From positions 9,846 through 73,845 of the forward strand of contig DATNPL010000131.1 of assembly GCA_036703255.1 (NCBI GenBank): 64,000 bases of DNA, in the 5' to 3' direction. The position numbers and the translations under genes were made by a program. Shown here piece after piece: positions 1-7,739 of the stretch (position 1 is the first letter of the stretch; each line of letters starts with the position of its first letter). This DNA is from Drouetiella sp036703255. Lineage in GTDB: Bacteria; Cyanobacteriota; Cyanobacteriia; Elainellales; Elainellaceae. The notes beneath the pieces are model-generated. The model made no database searches, was not told the DNA's origin, and was given only the letters and a program-made list of their open reading frames with translations.

Positions 1-1262
1 CCCGCCATCTGAATCGCCTGAATCAGCGTGGGGTCAGTGCTCGTCAGGCTGTAGCCACCCGGACGAGAGACTTCACCCATGATCGCCACATTCACGCTGA
101 CCTTAGAAGCTAGATCAGGAGACTCTGAGCTAGAGGCATCCGCATTTGCCTGAGTTGCAGGCTGGGCTTCAGATTGGGCAGTGGGCTGGGTTTCGGATTG
201 GGCTACGGGCTGGGTTTCAGCTATTTCACTAGGGGCTACATCTGATGGGACATTAGAAGCCACAGGGTCAGAAGCCTGCACAGCCTCAGCCGCAAGCAGA
301 GCCGCTTGAAGGATCGGTTGAGCGATCGTTTCAGAATAGCGTGAATTTTCGCGGTCGGCTGCTGCGGGACTCGCCGTTGGAGAGCCGATCGGTTGATTCG
401 GGGAGGTAGCGATCGCAGTATCGGATTCTCCTCCACTGACGGTCGGCATAGGCTGGCTTTGTGCGGCTACCAGCGTTGATAAAGGTGCGACTCTTCCCCG
501 CTCAGCCAAGAGCTGATAAACCACCTTCGCAGCTTCGGCGCGGGTCATGTCAGGCCGCATCCGCACCGATTCGGGGCTAATGGCCTCTTCCGGAAAGGCG
601 CGCTGCGTCATCCCGACAAACTGTTCTGGTGTAATGGGCTGATCGGGACGGAAGCTACCATCCGAAAAGCCTTGAACGATATCTGCATCGCGTAGCGCCA
701 TGACGATCGGCTGCGACCAATGCTCTTGCACATCGGCCAGGGCACCCAGCGGTTGAGCAGGTGCAACAGGAGAATTATTGCTGCTCGGCAGATTGGCAGG
801 TGGGGTGGTGGCGGTAGCCTCTTGTAGAGCGGTGAGATTACCGGGCTGGCTAGCTGGCACGGTTGGCATAGCGGGAGCGCTGGGGCTGACAGGAGGCCTC
901 CAGGTATTAAGACGCGGTAGCACAACGGTAGGCGCTGAGTTCAAACGCGGCAGAACGGGCTGCGCCTGAGGCAGCGAATACCGACGCGCATTTAATGTCG
1001 GCACAGTGCCCAGAGAAGTCTTGATGCGAGTCGATTCGGGCTTGAGCGTTTCAGGCCGACTGCTCTGAGCCGTGCTGGCCGCCTGTGCAGATACCGCTTC
1101 ACCGGGAGCAGATGTCTCTTCTCTGGTGGCGGCAGTGCTTGTTCCTAGGTCAGAGTCAAATGACGGATCAGGTTGACTAACCAAATTATTTTGTTCGCAA
1201 GCTGCCAGACCTGCCAAAGTGCAGAGGGCAATTGCAGAATTGCGGATAGAGCTGATTTGCAT
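1..1262 (-). CDS. SLH- and SLBB-domain lipoprotein, polysaccharide-export-like (3' end beyond the window)
   Basis: The frame is open from an ATG at 1262 to the left edge, giving 420 codons without a stop, so the C-terminus is missing. The N-terminus is a short hydrophobic segment ending in a lipobox (L19-A-A-C22), which predicts an exported lipoprotein. Residues about 175-255 form an S-layer homology (SLH) domain, with LADVQEHWSQPIVMAL followed by GFSDGSFRPDQPIT. A Pro/Ala/Gln-rich linker follows, with a short tandem repeat (ETQPVAQS, ETQPTAQS, EAQPATQ). At residues about 390-420 the text VNVAIMGEVSRPGGYSL matches the start of an SLBB domain, as found in Wza-type outer-membrane polysaccharide export proteins. 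Known: SLH domains bind cell-wall polymers and SLBB proteins serve polysaccharide export. Inferred: an envelope-anchored export or periplasmic scaffold protein. The missing C-terminus would settle the family. Confidence 0.85.
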   Translation of the reverse strand, partial: MQISSIRNSAIALCTLAGLAACEQNNLVSQPDPSFDSDLGTSTAATREETSAPGEAVSAQAASTAQSSRPETLKPESTRIKTSLGTVPTLNARRYSLPQAQPVLPRLNSAPTVVLPRLNTWRPPVSPSAPAMPTVPASQPGNLTALQEATATTPPANLPSSNNSPVAPAQPLGALADVQEHWSQPIVMALRDADIVQGFSDGSFRPDQPITPEQFVGMTQRAFPEEAISPESVRMRPDMTRAEAAKVVYQLLAERGRVAPLSTLVAAQSQPMPTVSGGESDTAIATSPNQPIGSPTASPAAADRENSRYSETIAQPILQAALLAAEAVQASDPVASNVPSDVAPSEIAETQPVAQSETQPTAQSEAQPATQANADASSSESPDLASKVSVNVAIMGEVSRPGGYSLTSTDPTLIQAIQMA

Positions 1263-1686
1263 AGCCAGAATCAGTGAAGTACAGTGCAGGAAAAGCGGTT
1301 TAAATTGAATCTGTTAAGAGTTCATTAATCGCTATCTCAGTAGATAACATGACTACTCACTGATACCTGTTTTTCTTCACGCATCCGGAATACGCTGATA
1401 TGAAACGAGCTATCCGCAATTCCCTTCACAAGAAATTCATAATTTGAGTTGAGGGTCAAGTTCAACTGCTTGGACTTTGAAAATCTGGCGTTTCGAGCCA
1501 GTCACGCGCTAAGAAATCCTGATTCGAGTTTTGCTGAAGAGCATTTTGCATTCCAGGAATAAAGACATTTGCGATCGCCTCTTACTCTTGATTAATCGGG
1601 TTTGAGCAGCCTGCATCGCTAGCATGACCCAGTCCAAAGAGCAGGCTCCTCCAACTAGCCGCGTAAGCAGAATCACCTATTCGAAA
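1263..1686. other. Gene-less spacer
   Basis: This 424-base stretch separates the lipoprotein start from the end of the YbaK-like gene, both on the minus strand. It should hold the lipoprotein promoter. I find no convincing gene, hairpin or RNA in it; the only frames present lack ribosome binding sites. Confidence 0.5.
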
Positions 1687-2166
1687 CTACTCAGTTTTGG
1701 CCTGCGCGATCGCCCCCACCGTGCCTTTCACAGCCCGCAAATAGTCTGCGGGAGCAAGCTGTATCAGCAAACCTCGCGTCCCTGCCGATACTGCAACTTC
1801 ATCAAATATTTCTATAGTTTCTTCCACATAGACCGGATAATCTTTCTTACAGGCAATCGCAGTTACCCCTCCCCGGATATAGCCCGTCAAAGGTTGAACA
1901 TCTTTTAAAGCAACCGGATCGACTTTGCGATCGCCCGTTAGCCTCGCCAGAGCTTTGAGATCGAGGTGCATATTAGCCGGAATAACCGCAAGACAAACCA
2001 CGGTGCGATCGCCCCGCACAACCAGCGTCTTAAACAGGCAATCGGCGGAGACGCCCACTTTATCTGCGGTACTTTCTGCTGCTAGATCTTGAGTATCAAC
2101 CTCGTAGCTCAGCAAAGCATAAGGAATTCCCAGATTCTCTAGGACACGAATGGCATTCGTTTTCAT
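1687..2166 (-). CDS. ybaK: Cys-tRNA(Pro)/aminoacyl-tRNA deacylase, YbaK/EbsC family
   Basis: The product of about 159 residues matches the YbaK/ProRS-editing fold over its whole length. Signatures include KTLVVRG, AVIPANMHLDLK, a conserved Lys in IACKKDYPVYVEE, and the family C-terminus SAGTRGLLIQLAPADYL. YbaK proteins hydrolyse Cys-tRNA(Pro) made in error by prolyl-tRNA synthetase, acting in the cytoplasm as a translation quality control. I chose the start MKTNAIRVLE at 2166 because family members begin there; an in-frame ATG at 2184 would add six residues and sits among the G-rich bases that could serve as ribosome binding site. The gene is divergent from the pentapeptide gene, with only 41 bases between the starts, so the two probably share a compact promoter region. 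Confidence 0.9.
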   Translation of the reverse strand: MKTNAIRVLENLGIPYALLSYEVDTQDLAAESTADKVGVSADCLFKTLVVRGDRTVVCLAVIPANMHLDLKALARLTGDRKVDPVALKDVQPLTGYIRGGVTAIACKKDYPVYVEETIEIFDEVAVSAGTRGLLIQLAPADYLRAVKGTVGAIAQAKTE

Positions 2167-2207
2167 CTCCTCTTGACCCCCCATCTTCAGCTTTTACTCT
2201 AGCGCTC

Positions 2208-3296
2208 ATGACTCCGCCTGAAACCCCCCTCCAGCAGACTCAACCCGCCACCCCCAGCTCACGCAGATGGCAAATATTTACAGGGCTGCGAATTCGGCTC
2301 AAAATCTGGCTAGGCGAAAAGACCTTTAGCGGAGCTAACCTCTATCGCATTGACCTCAGTCGAGCAGAGCTGATTGGCACTCTCATTCTCTGGGCAAATT
2401 TCTTTTGGTCTATCTTGCTGTGGACGGCTCTCCCGGAGGCAGGGGCGATCGGGGTTGTCCTCATTTGGGCAAACCTGCTCTGGACGATCTTGGTCTGGAT
2501 TAACTTGCGAGAAGCCAGCTTTCGCTACTCTGATTTACGCACCGCCAGCCTCAAAAACACGGTCTTGATCGGCATCTTGCTCATTTGGTCTATTTGGGTT
2601 TGGGCAATCATCATTAGCTCACGCGCCAATGGCAGTTTGATAGTTTGGGTCAATCCCAATGTGGCCTTTATTCTCTGGGCGATTCTCAGCCGTGTCGATC
2701 TAAACAATGCCGACTTAAACAACGCCCACCTTAGAAAAGCAAACTTGAGCCGTGTTGACTTCCGAGATGCCAACCTTACCAAAGCTGACCTGCGCGACAG
2801 CGATCTACGCGGCTCTATTCTGCGCGGAGCCGATCTCAGCACTGCCGATTTCCGAGGCGCAAATCTGCGGGATGCTGACCTACGGGAAGCTATTTTGCGG
2901 GGTGCCAACCTCAGCGGCGTTGACTTAAGCAATATTGACCTCAACGGCGCAGATCTGCGAGAAGCCCTACTAGAAGGGGCTAATCTCAGCGCTGCTGACC
3001 TCAGATGGGCCAGGTTGAGTCGTGCGAATTTAGGCGATGCCAATTTGAGTTGGGCTAACCTCAGCGGCGCTAAACTCAATGGTGCCAATCTGCAAGGCGC
3101 TGATTTGGATGGAGCCGATTTTCGGGAAGCCCTGCTCAATGGCGTCAATGTCAGCCAGGTCGATTTCAGCGCAGTTTTGGTAAAAGGGGCAAAATTTGGC
3201 AATAATTTGGGTCTGACATTGAGCGATCGCGGTAATCTTAAGGCACGAGGTGCCATCCTAGATGACTTTCCAGGCTCCAGTCTGCGCAGTCGATAA
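2208..3296 (+). CDS. Pentapeptide-repeat protein with Trp-rich hydrophobic N-terminal half
   Basis: The protein has 362 residues. From about residue 160 to 335 it is an almost unbroken run of pentapeptide repeats A(D/N)LXX (for example ADLNNAHLRKANLS, ADLRDSDLRGSILRGADL), expected to fold as a right-handed quadrilateral beta-helix. Before that, residues about 45-155 hold four hydrophobic Trp-rich stretches (LILWANFFWSILLW, LIWANLLWTILVW, LIWSIWVWAIII, LIVWVNPNVAFILW) separated by short pentapeptide-like bits. They look either like membrane segments or like pentapeptide coils whose outward side has become hydrophobic. Such proteins are abundant in cyanobacteria and few have a known function; a membrane-anchored scaffold is an inference. 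Base composition and HIP1 content match the neighbours. Confidence 0.85.
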   Translation: MTPPETPLQQTQPATPSSRRWQIFTGLRIRLKIWLGEKTFSGANLYRIDLSRAELIGTLILWANFFWSILLWTALPEAGAIGVVLIWANLLWTILVWINLREASFRYSDLRTASLKNTVLIGILLIWSIWVWAIIISSRANGSLIVWVNPNVAFILWAILSRVDLNNADLNNAHLRKANLSRVDFRDANLTKADLRDSDLRGSILRGADLSTADFRGANLRDADLREAILRGANLSGVDLSNIDLNGADLREALLEGANLSAADLRWARLSRANLGDANLSWANLSGAKLNGANLQGADLDGADFREALLNGVNVSQVDFSAVLVKGAKFGNNLGLTLSDRGNLKARGAILDDFPGSSLRSR

Positions 3297-3371
3297 CAAC
3301 CTGTTAATTGATACACCCCCAGGCACCTCGGGAACACTAGACCCTAACCTTTTGACATAAATGTTAGGACT

Positions 3372-4439
3372 ATGGCCTTTGCAACTGAGACTATGGCATA
3401 CGCAGTTAAAACAGTTTTAGACACTTGGTTGAAGAGCAGCACAGCCCAAGGTTCAGCTTTGCCTGACAGCCAAAAACAATTTATCAGTGCAGGCACAACA
3501 CTGCCTCTATCCGGGTTTGAGATTGTAGAAGCTAACCACCTCAAATTTACCTTAGGCATAGATAGCCAAGGTAAACAGATGTTTTTTAAAGGTCGTAATA
3601 CCTGGTATGTCTATCTTCCAGCAATCCAAATTCTTAGAAATGGGCAACCCATTATTGCGCCCAAGCCTGCACCCAAACCTGAGCCAGTCTACACGGTGCA
3701 AACCCTGCTGGATACCTGGCTAAAAATTAGTTCAGCGCAAGGCTCAGCCCTAACCAGTGACCAAAAGCAGTTTGTTAGCGCTAGCAAAGTGCTGCCCCTG
3801 TCGAGCTATAGCCTGGTTGAGAACGATCATCTTAAGCTGACGCTAGGAGTTGATAGTCAGGGTAGACAAATTCAATTTAACGGACGAAACACCTGGTATG
3901 TCTATCGTCCTGCGGTGCGAATCCTCAAAGATGGGCAACCCGTAATCCTCAGCCCTAGCAGCAATACTTCTGTAGCGCCTAGCCCCACTCCAGGAAAGAT
4001 CAACGCTAAGGGTTTGAGACTGCTCAAGTCTTTTGAAGGGCTGAGGCTAAATGCCTATATTGATGCAGTGGGGGTGCTGACGATCGGTTATGGCACCACT
4101 TCGGGGGTAGTGCCCGGAATGAAAATTACTGAAGCCCAAGCTGAAGATTTTTTGAAGCGCGACTTGGCGAGATTTGAAAATGCAGTAAAGAGCTTAGTCA
4201 AAGTTCCGCTCAATGAAGATCAATTTTCAGCGTTGGTATCATTTACCTACAATGTGGGTGAAGGAGCGCTAGGTGGCTCAACCCTGCTCCGGTTACTCAA
4301 CCAGAGAGATTTTCAGGGTGCCGCCGAGCAGTTTATGCGATGGAACAGAGGCGATCAAGGTGAACTACCGGGACTCACGCGCCGCCGAAAAGCTGAACGG
4401 GCGCTATTTCTAAGCCAGGACTTTACGGTGTTTTTGTAA
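3372..4439 (+). CDS. GH24 (T4-type) lysozyme with duplicated N-terminal module
   Basis: The C-terminal domain (residues about 209-355) is a glycoside hydrolase 24 muramidase. The T4 lysozyme triad is present with the same spacing: E222 (SFEG), D231 (YIDAVG) and T237 (LTIGYG), as in E11, D20 and T26 of T4. SFTYNVGEGAL and LPGLTRRRKAE also fit the family. The first 195 residues hold two copies of an approximately 85-residue module (about 10-95 and 107-192) sharing LDTWLK, SAQGSAL, QKQF and GRNTWYVY; I do not recognise it. A Pro-rich linker (APKPAPKPEP) joins the copies. No signal peptide is visible. No holin, spanin or other phage gene is nearby, so this is not obviously part of a prophage. Substrate (peptidoglycan) is from family knowledge; a wall-binding role for the repeats is inference. 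Confidence 0.88.
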   Translation: MAFATETMAYAVKTVLDTWLKSSTAQGSALPDSQKQFISAGTTLPLSGFEIVEANHLKFTLGIDSQGKQMFFKGRNTWYVYLPAIQILRNGQPIIAPKPAPKPEPVYTVQTLLDTWLKISSAQGSALTSDQKQFVSASKVLPLSSYSLVENDHLKLTLGVDSQGRQIQFNGRNTWYVYRPAVRILKDGQPVILSPSSNTSVAPSPTPGKINAKGLRLLKSFEGLRLNAYIDAVGVLTIGYGTTSGVVPGMKITEAQAEDFLKRDLARFENAVKSLVKVPLNEDQFSALVSFTYNVGEGALGGSTLLRLLNQRDFQGAAEQFMRWNRGDQGELPGLTRRRKAERALFLSQDFTVFL

Positions 4440-4503
4440 TGCCAGCTTCTTGAAGCTCGTACCCGAAGCCCATAAGGGGCTTGAAATTGAGCTGAACCTT
4501 TCC

Positions 4504-4677
4504 TCAAAAAGTCCATTTTTGCGGGTTGAGTTCAGCCAGCTTGACGGGCAAATGTCCCACGACGCTGAGGAACTCTAACGCATCGATTTTGCCTTCTTCA
4601 AGCAAATCTCGCAAAACCTGGCTAATTGCCACACAGGCCGATTCCAATTGTTCTCGATCCAATTCTTCTGAATTCAT
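4504..4677 (-). CDS. Small acidic protein, 57 residues, unknown function
   Basis: An ATG at 4677 opens a 57-codon frame ending in TGA at 4504, starting MNSEELDREQLESACVAISQ and ending VKLAELNPQKWTF. GAAGGTAGG about ten bases upstream is a plausible ribosome binding site. The sequence is Leu/Glu-rich and probably helical, with protein-like composition. It faces the lysozyme gene convergently, with about 65 bases between the two stops, where a small hairpin (4466-4482) lies. It is below common ORF length cut-offs. The opposite-strand frame over the same bases has no ribosome binding site and looks like a shadow. Function unknown. Confidence 0.6.
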   Translation of the reverse strand: MNSEELDREQLESACVAISQVLRDLLEEGKIDALEFLSVVGHLPVKLAELNPQKWTF

Positions 4678-4909
4678 CGTTACCTACCTTCTACACTTGT
4701 ACTTTACGTATCTTTACAGCCTTAGTCTCTGCCGATCGCTCAAGAAATGCCTTCACCTGATCGGGTGAATCAGTAGGGCGATGTGTTGGGCAGATACTCA
4801 CTATGCTGAAACGGAAACCGTCTAGATCGGCGGCAGCTATGACAGTGATTGAGGTGGGTCACGGGGCGATCGCCATGCAAACCCATGCCCCGTCTGTCAT
4901 GCGTCAATA

Positions 4910-5482
4910 TCATGGCTCTATATCAGGCTTCTGGCTCAGGACAGCTTCAATTCGCCTGAGGCGATCGAGAATTTCCTGCTGATAGTCATTTTCTCGATCG
5001 CCAGGTTGGCGCTCAATCGTGAGGCTACCGCTGGTTTCTAGGATGGCCGCTCTGATCTCTGCCAGATTTTCAACGCCTTGGCGGCGAAGGCTGGTGCGAA
5101 GTTCAGCTTCTGTAATCACTTCTTTGCTCAGGTTTTCATGGAGTATCCGCCCGTTGTTGACCAACAGCGTCGATTTTCCTTCCACCAAATGTTCAATTTT
5201 GGGATAGCGATAGGCCAGCCGCACAACAACGTAGTTTGTGACCAGCAAAGCTGCTGCGCCAATCATGCCGCCCGAGACTGAATTGTCATCGCCAATAATC
5301 GCATTCTGAACAGCATTAGAAAGCATGAGCAACACCACCAGGTCAAAACCCGTCATCTGTCCTAGCTCTCGCTTGCCGCCAAATCGTAAAGCAACCAGCA
5401 AGAAGAAATAGACCAGCACAGGGCGAATGATCTTTTCTAAAACTGAGATGTCCGGTATCCATAAATCGTGAAAAAGCCCCAT
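4910..5482 (-). CDS. DUF421 (YetF-type) membrane protein
   Basis: The 190-residue protein has the DUF421 layout: three hydrophobic segments in the first 90 residues (around VLVYFFLLVALRF, GFDLVVLLMLSNAVQ and MIGAAALLVTNYVVV), the signature GGKRELGQMTGFDLV, then a soluble domain with GKSTLLVNNGRILHENL and LRRQGVENLAEIRAAILE. The C-terminal 40 residues are a charged tail. The family sits in the cytoplasmic membrane; its biochemical role is not established, although YetF-type proteins are linked to spore or envelope functions in Bacillus. Downstream, 4860-4891 can form a weak GC hairpin. The gene stands alone, with 300 bases to the next gene upstream. Confidence 0.9.
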   Translation of the reverse strand: MGLFHDLWIPDISVLEKIIRPVLVYFFLLVALRFGGKRELGQMTGFDLVVLLMLSNAVQNAIIGDDNSVSGGMIGAAALLVTNYVVVRLAYRYPKIEHLVEGKSTLLVNNGRILHENLSKEVITEAELRTSLRRQGVENLAEIRAAILETSGSLTIERQPGDRENDYQQEILDRLRRIEAVLSQKPDIEP

Positions 5483-5669
5483 AGCGGCGATGTCCTCAGC
5501 AGAAAGTTTGGCCGTAGGAGCAGCCTGATGCCCTGCCCCTATGAAATCAATTTAGGCATAGAATTTGAGCATAGAATTTGGGCATTGATTCTGCTGCGCC
5601 TATCCTGCTAAGGTTTGCTACTTGCTGAGGTTTGCCATTGAATTAAATTTCAAAGTAGAAGGCAATCTA

Positions 5670-5698
5670 TTTTTGGGGCATGTTGCTGTCCCCAAAAA
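5670..5698. terminator. Inverted repeat, 9-bp stem
   Basis: TTTTTGGGG at 5670-5678 pairs with CCCCAAAAA at 5690-5698 around an 11-base loop. It lies beside a second hairpin at 5702-5746, downstream of the small minus-strand gene ending at 5797. The pair probably ends that transcript. Confidence 0.5.
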
Positions 5699-5701
5699 AC
5701 G

Positions 5702-5746
5702 AAACCCTAATCTTTTCGGCGCGAGGCGCTAAAGAAATTAGGGTTT
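5702..5746 (-). terminator. Hairpin with 10-bp outer stem
   Basis: AAACCCTAAT (5702-5711) pairs perfectly with ATTAGGGTTT (5737-5746); CTTT and AAAG just inside can extend the stem. A GC-rich top (GGCGCGAGGCGC) fills the loop. It lies 50 bases beyond the stop of the 61-residue minus-strand gene and is a likely terminator for it. Confidence 0.55.
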
Positions 5747-5796
5747 GAAAGTCAGGGCGCGTTGCGGCTTACGGAGTCTAGGATAGATCTAAGACA

Positions 5797-5982
5797 CTAC
5801 CTGCTAACCTCTGATTTTTCGTGGAGTGACTTGATAGCCTTAGCAGCGACCAGAATGCGTTCGATTAACTCTGCGTTAGAACCCTGATGCTGAAACAGCA
5901 GCTTAGTTTCAGTCAGGAGGCGATCGGTCGAATCATCCTGAGATGAAGGCGTCTCAGAAAAAAGCTGAAGTTGTTGAGGCAT
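5797..5982 (-). CDS. Small soluble protein, 61 residues, unknown function
   Basis: MPQQLQLFSETPSSQDDSTD starts the product, followed by a helical stretch containing ERILVAAKAIKSLHEKSE. It is soluble, with no Cys and no transmembrane segment. Upstream of the ATG, CTATCCCAGGAAATTCT supplies a GGA-type ribosome binding site. Two hairpins follow the stop at 5670-5746. A start, ribosome binding site and terminator in a row suggest a real gene, but I do not recognise it. It is separated by about 150 bases from the Psb35-like gene on the same strand, so the two might be co-transcribed. Confidence 0.6.
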   Translation of the reverse strand: MPQQLQLFSETPSSQDDSTDRLLTETKLLFQHQGSNAELIERILVAAKAIKSLHEKSEVSR

Positions 5983-6128
5983 AGAATTTCCTGGGATAGG
6001 GATAAAGAGTATAGAACAATTGTACTATAACTTATCCATTAGCGGCTCCCATGAAGAAAACCTCCAGCGGAAAATCCGCCAGAGGCTTTTGGCTTTTGGA
6101 ACCGCTGAAATTCAAATGCTGAGAGCGA

Positions 6129-6332
6129 CTACACTCGGTATCCTGGAGTGCGGGTGCCGTAGTCTACTTCAGTGCCTGTTACAGTCACGGCGATCGCCTC
6201 GAAGGACTCAGAGTTCCAGTTGCGCTCATGGATAGGCTTTGACTGCTCTCCCAAGAAATAGGCTTGAGTACCCACGACTGCAACGGCTACCCAGCCAATG
6301 ACAAACAGAGACACAAGAATTAGCATTGCCAT
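6129..6332 (-). CDS. Small single-pass membrane protein, Psb35-like candidate
   Basis: The 67-residue product has one N-terminal membrane helix (MLILVSLFVIGWVAVAVVG) followed by GTQAYFLGEQSKPIHERNW and a polar tail ending in DYGTRTPGYRV. The combination of helix, GTQAYF-GEQ-KPIHERNW and the TGTEVDYG region resembles, from memory, the small cyanobacterial photosystem II assembly protein Psb35 (Ssl2148 of Synechocystis), which associates with the CP47 module. I could not check this by alignment, so the name is tentative; the gene itself is well supported. The sequence before the ATG (AGAGGTAACTAAC) has a good AGAGG ribosome binding site. The psbB gene for CP47 lies 27 kb away, not adjacent. Confidence 0.7.
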   Translation of the reverse strand: MAMLILVSLFVIGWVAVAVVGTQAYFLGEQSKPIHERNWNSESFEAIAVTVTGTEVDYGTRTPGYRV

Positions 6333-6719
6333 GTTAGTTACCTCTCAACTTTGTTTCTCTAAAAGGAGTTTGAAAAATAGAAATCTCGGATTAGCTGCGC
6401 TATTTGCTGAACCTGCCTAGCCTGTGCGATCGACTCCCAATCAATGACACAAGCTCCAATCTGCCCCACACACTGAACACTGACTCAACTCTGGATTAAC
6501 GCTTGCAGACTGCCGAAAGCGCATTAAGCTAGCTCAGGCACCTTCCCTCAACTTCCGATTGGAGAGTTGTAAATCGAGCTTTGAGAGGAGATAAGAGACT
6601 CAACACCTTTCGCAACCTGCGTTCGTAACCTTATGTAAAGAAATATAACATCAATTGTTACAAAACTGCAACATTGATTGCAAACTTTTTTTGAGAATGC
6701 TATTGAGATCGAACTATCT
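6333..6719. promoter_or_regulatory. Divergent promoter region
   Basis: This 387-base gap lies between the small membrane protein (minus) and rsmE (plus) and should hold both promoters. The stretch just before rsmE is AT-rich (TATGTAAAGAAATATAACATC, read in part) and includes the palindrome CAATTG. No gene or strong hairpin is seen. Confidence 0.4.
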
Positions 6720-7478
6720 ATGGCTCAATTTCAACGCCTGGTTGTTTCACCTGCTCAGATTGCGGCTGAGCAAATTGCCTTGACGATGGCTCAGCAGCAC
6801 TATCTAGGACATGTGCTGCGACTGCGGTCGGGCGATCGCTTTATTGCCATGAATGGCTTAGGACAGAGCTGGCTAGTGGCGCTCACGACCCAGGCGGCTA
6901 CAGCCAAGATCCTAGAAGCTATGCAGACGCAAACTGAGCTACCCATTTCTGTTACATTGCTGATGGCGCTTCCCAAAAACGGCATGGATGAGGTGGTACG
7001 ACAAGCCACCGAGTTAGGAATTGATCAAATTGTGCCGATTTTAAGCGATCGCTCTCTCTTGAAACCCAGCCCTCAAAAGCTCGATCGCTGGCAGCGCATT
7101 GCTCAAGAAGCAGCCGAACAGTCAGAGCGGCAGATGGTTCCAGGCGTTCAGGCTCCCCAGACTTGGGGAGAAGCTTTGCAGATTTGGAATACACAACATT
7201 CAACGTGTTACCTTTGCGCTGAGCGAGGCACGCGATCGCATCTGTTGAGCCGTTTGCAAGCACTGAGCGCTGAAGAATGGAGCAGGGGAATTACGATCGC
7301 GATCGGCTGTGAAGGGGGATGGACTGAGGCAGAAATAGAAAGCGCGATCGCGGTAGGCTATCAGCCTATCTCGCTGGGAGCCAGGATTTTGCGAGCAGTC
7401 ACGGCACCTGTTGTAGCCCTCTCGCTGGTGTCCGCAGTTTTGGAGGAAAATGTACCTCAAATTTCTGAGTCAACTTAA
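6720..7478 (+). CDS. rsmE: 16S rRNA (uracil-1498-N3)-methyltransferase
   Basis: The 252-residue protein matches RsmE throughout. It has an N-terminal PUA-like part (QQHYLGHVLRLRSGDRFIAM) and a SPOUT methyltransferase domain. Signatures are LLMALPKNGMDEVVRQATEL, the Ser/Arg stretch LSDRSLLKPS, AAEQSERQMVP, the cofactor loop IAIGCEGGWTEAEIE, and LGARILRAVTAP near the C-terminus. The enzyme methylates U1498 of 16S rRNA using S-adenosylmethionine. I chose ATG 6720 (MAQFQRL) because the family starts there; an upstream TTG at 6678 would add an atypical 14-residue extension. No clear Shine-Dalgarno sequence precedes the ATG. A 9-bp hairpin directly follows the stop. Confidence 0.95.
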   Translation: MAQFQRLVVSPAQIAAEQIALTMAQQHYLGHVLRLRSGDRFIAMNGLGQSWLVALTTQAATAKILEAMQTQTELPISVTLLMALPKNGMDEVVRQATELGIDQIVPILSDRSLLKPSPQKLDRWQRIAQEAAEQSERQMVPGVQAPQTWGEALQIWNTQHSTCYLCAERGTRSHLLSRLQALSAEEWSRGITIAIGCEGGWTEAEIESAIAVGYQPISLGARILRAVTAPVVALSLVSAVLEENVPQISEST

Positions 7479-7513
7479 TTTATGAGAGAGGTTTAGAGTG
7501 CTTTTCTCATAAA
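7479..7513 (+). terminator. Hairpin directly after rsmE
   Basis: TTTATGAGA (7479-7487) pairs with TCTCATAAA (7505-7513). A second possible pairing, GAGGTTTA (7488-7495) with TAAACCTC (7518-7525), overlaps the first. The pair forms a small AT-rich structure one base past the rsmE stop. Confidence 0.45.
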
Positions 7514-7547
7514 TAGATAAACCTCAAAACCAACAATGTCCCGATTT

Positions 7548-7632
7548 ATTAAACCTCTTGCAAATTAGGGTTGATGGCGGCTGCGCCCTCCTCAAGCCTG
7601 ATCCAAAACTCTCATCTGCAAGAGGTCTATTA
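7548..7632. repeat. MITE-like element with near-perfect 18-bp inverted ends
   Basis: The left end ATTAAACCTCTTGCAAAT (7548-7565) is nearly the reverse complement of the right end ATCTGCAAGAGGTCTATTA (7614-7632). The inner 48 bases are GC-rich, with no coding frame. The element sits between rsmE and the TPR gene. The layout suggests a small non-autonomous mobile or dispersed repeat; copies elsewhere in the genome would confirm this, and I found none in this window. Confidence 0.45.
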
Positions 7633-7739
7633 GAGAATGGAAAAAGTTACATTAATAGACAGCGAAAGCTGTTGATTTGCTGAGGCTCAGCAGATCGTAG
7701 ATAGGGTTTTGCGATTTACTGCGTCTGCCGTTCCTTCCT

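Noticed and set aside
2525..3337. 270-codon minus-strand frame opposite the pentapeptide gene
   Set aside because: It is the mirror of the pentapeptide repeats; the product is a monotonous Ser/Arg/Leu/Ala repeat with no ribosome binding site.
4526..4768. 80-codon plus-strand frame
   Set aside because: It has no ribosome binding site and overlaps the better-supported 57-residue gene on the minus strand.
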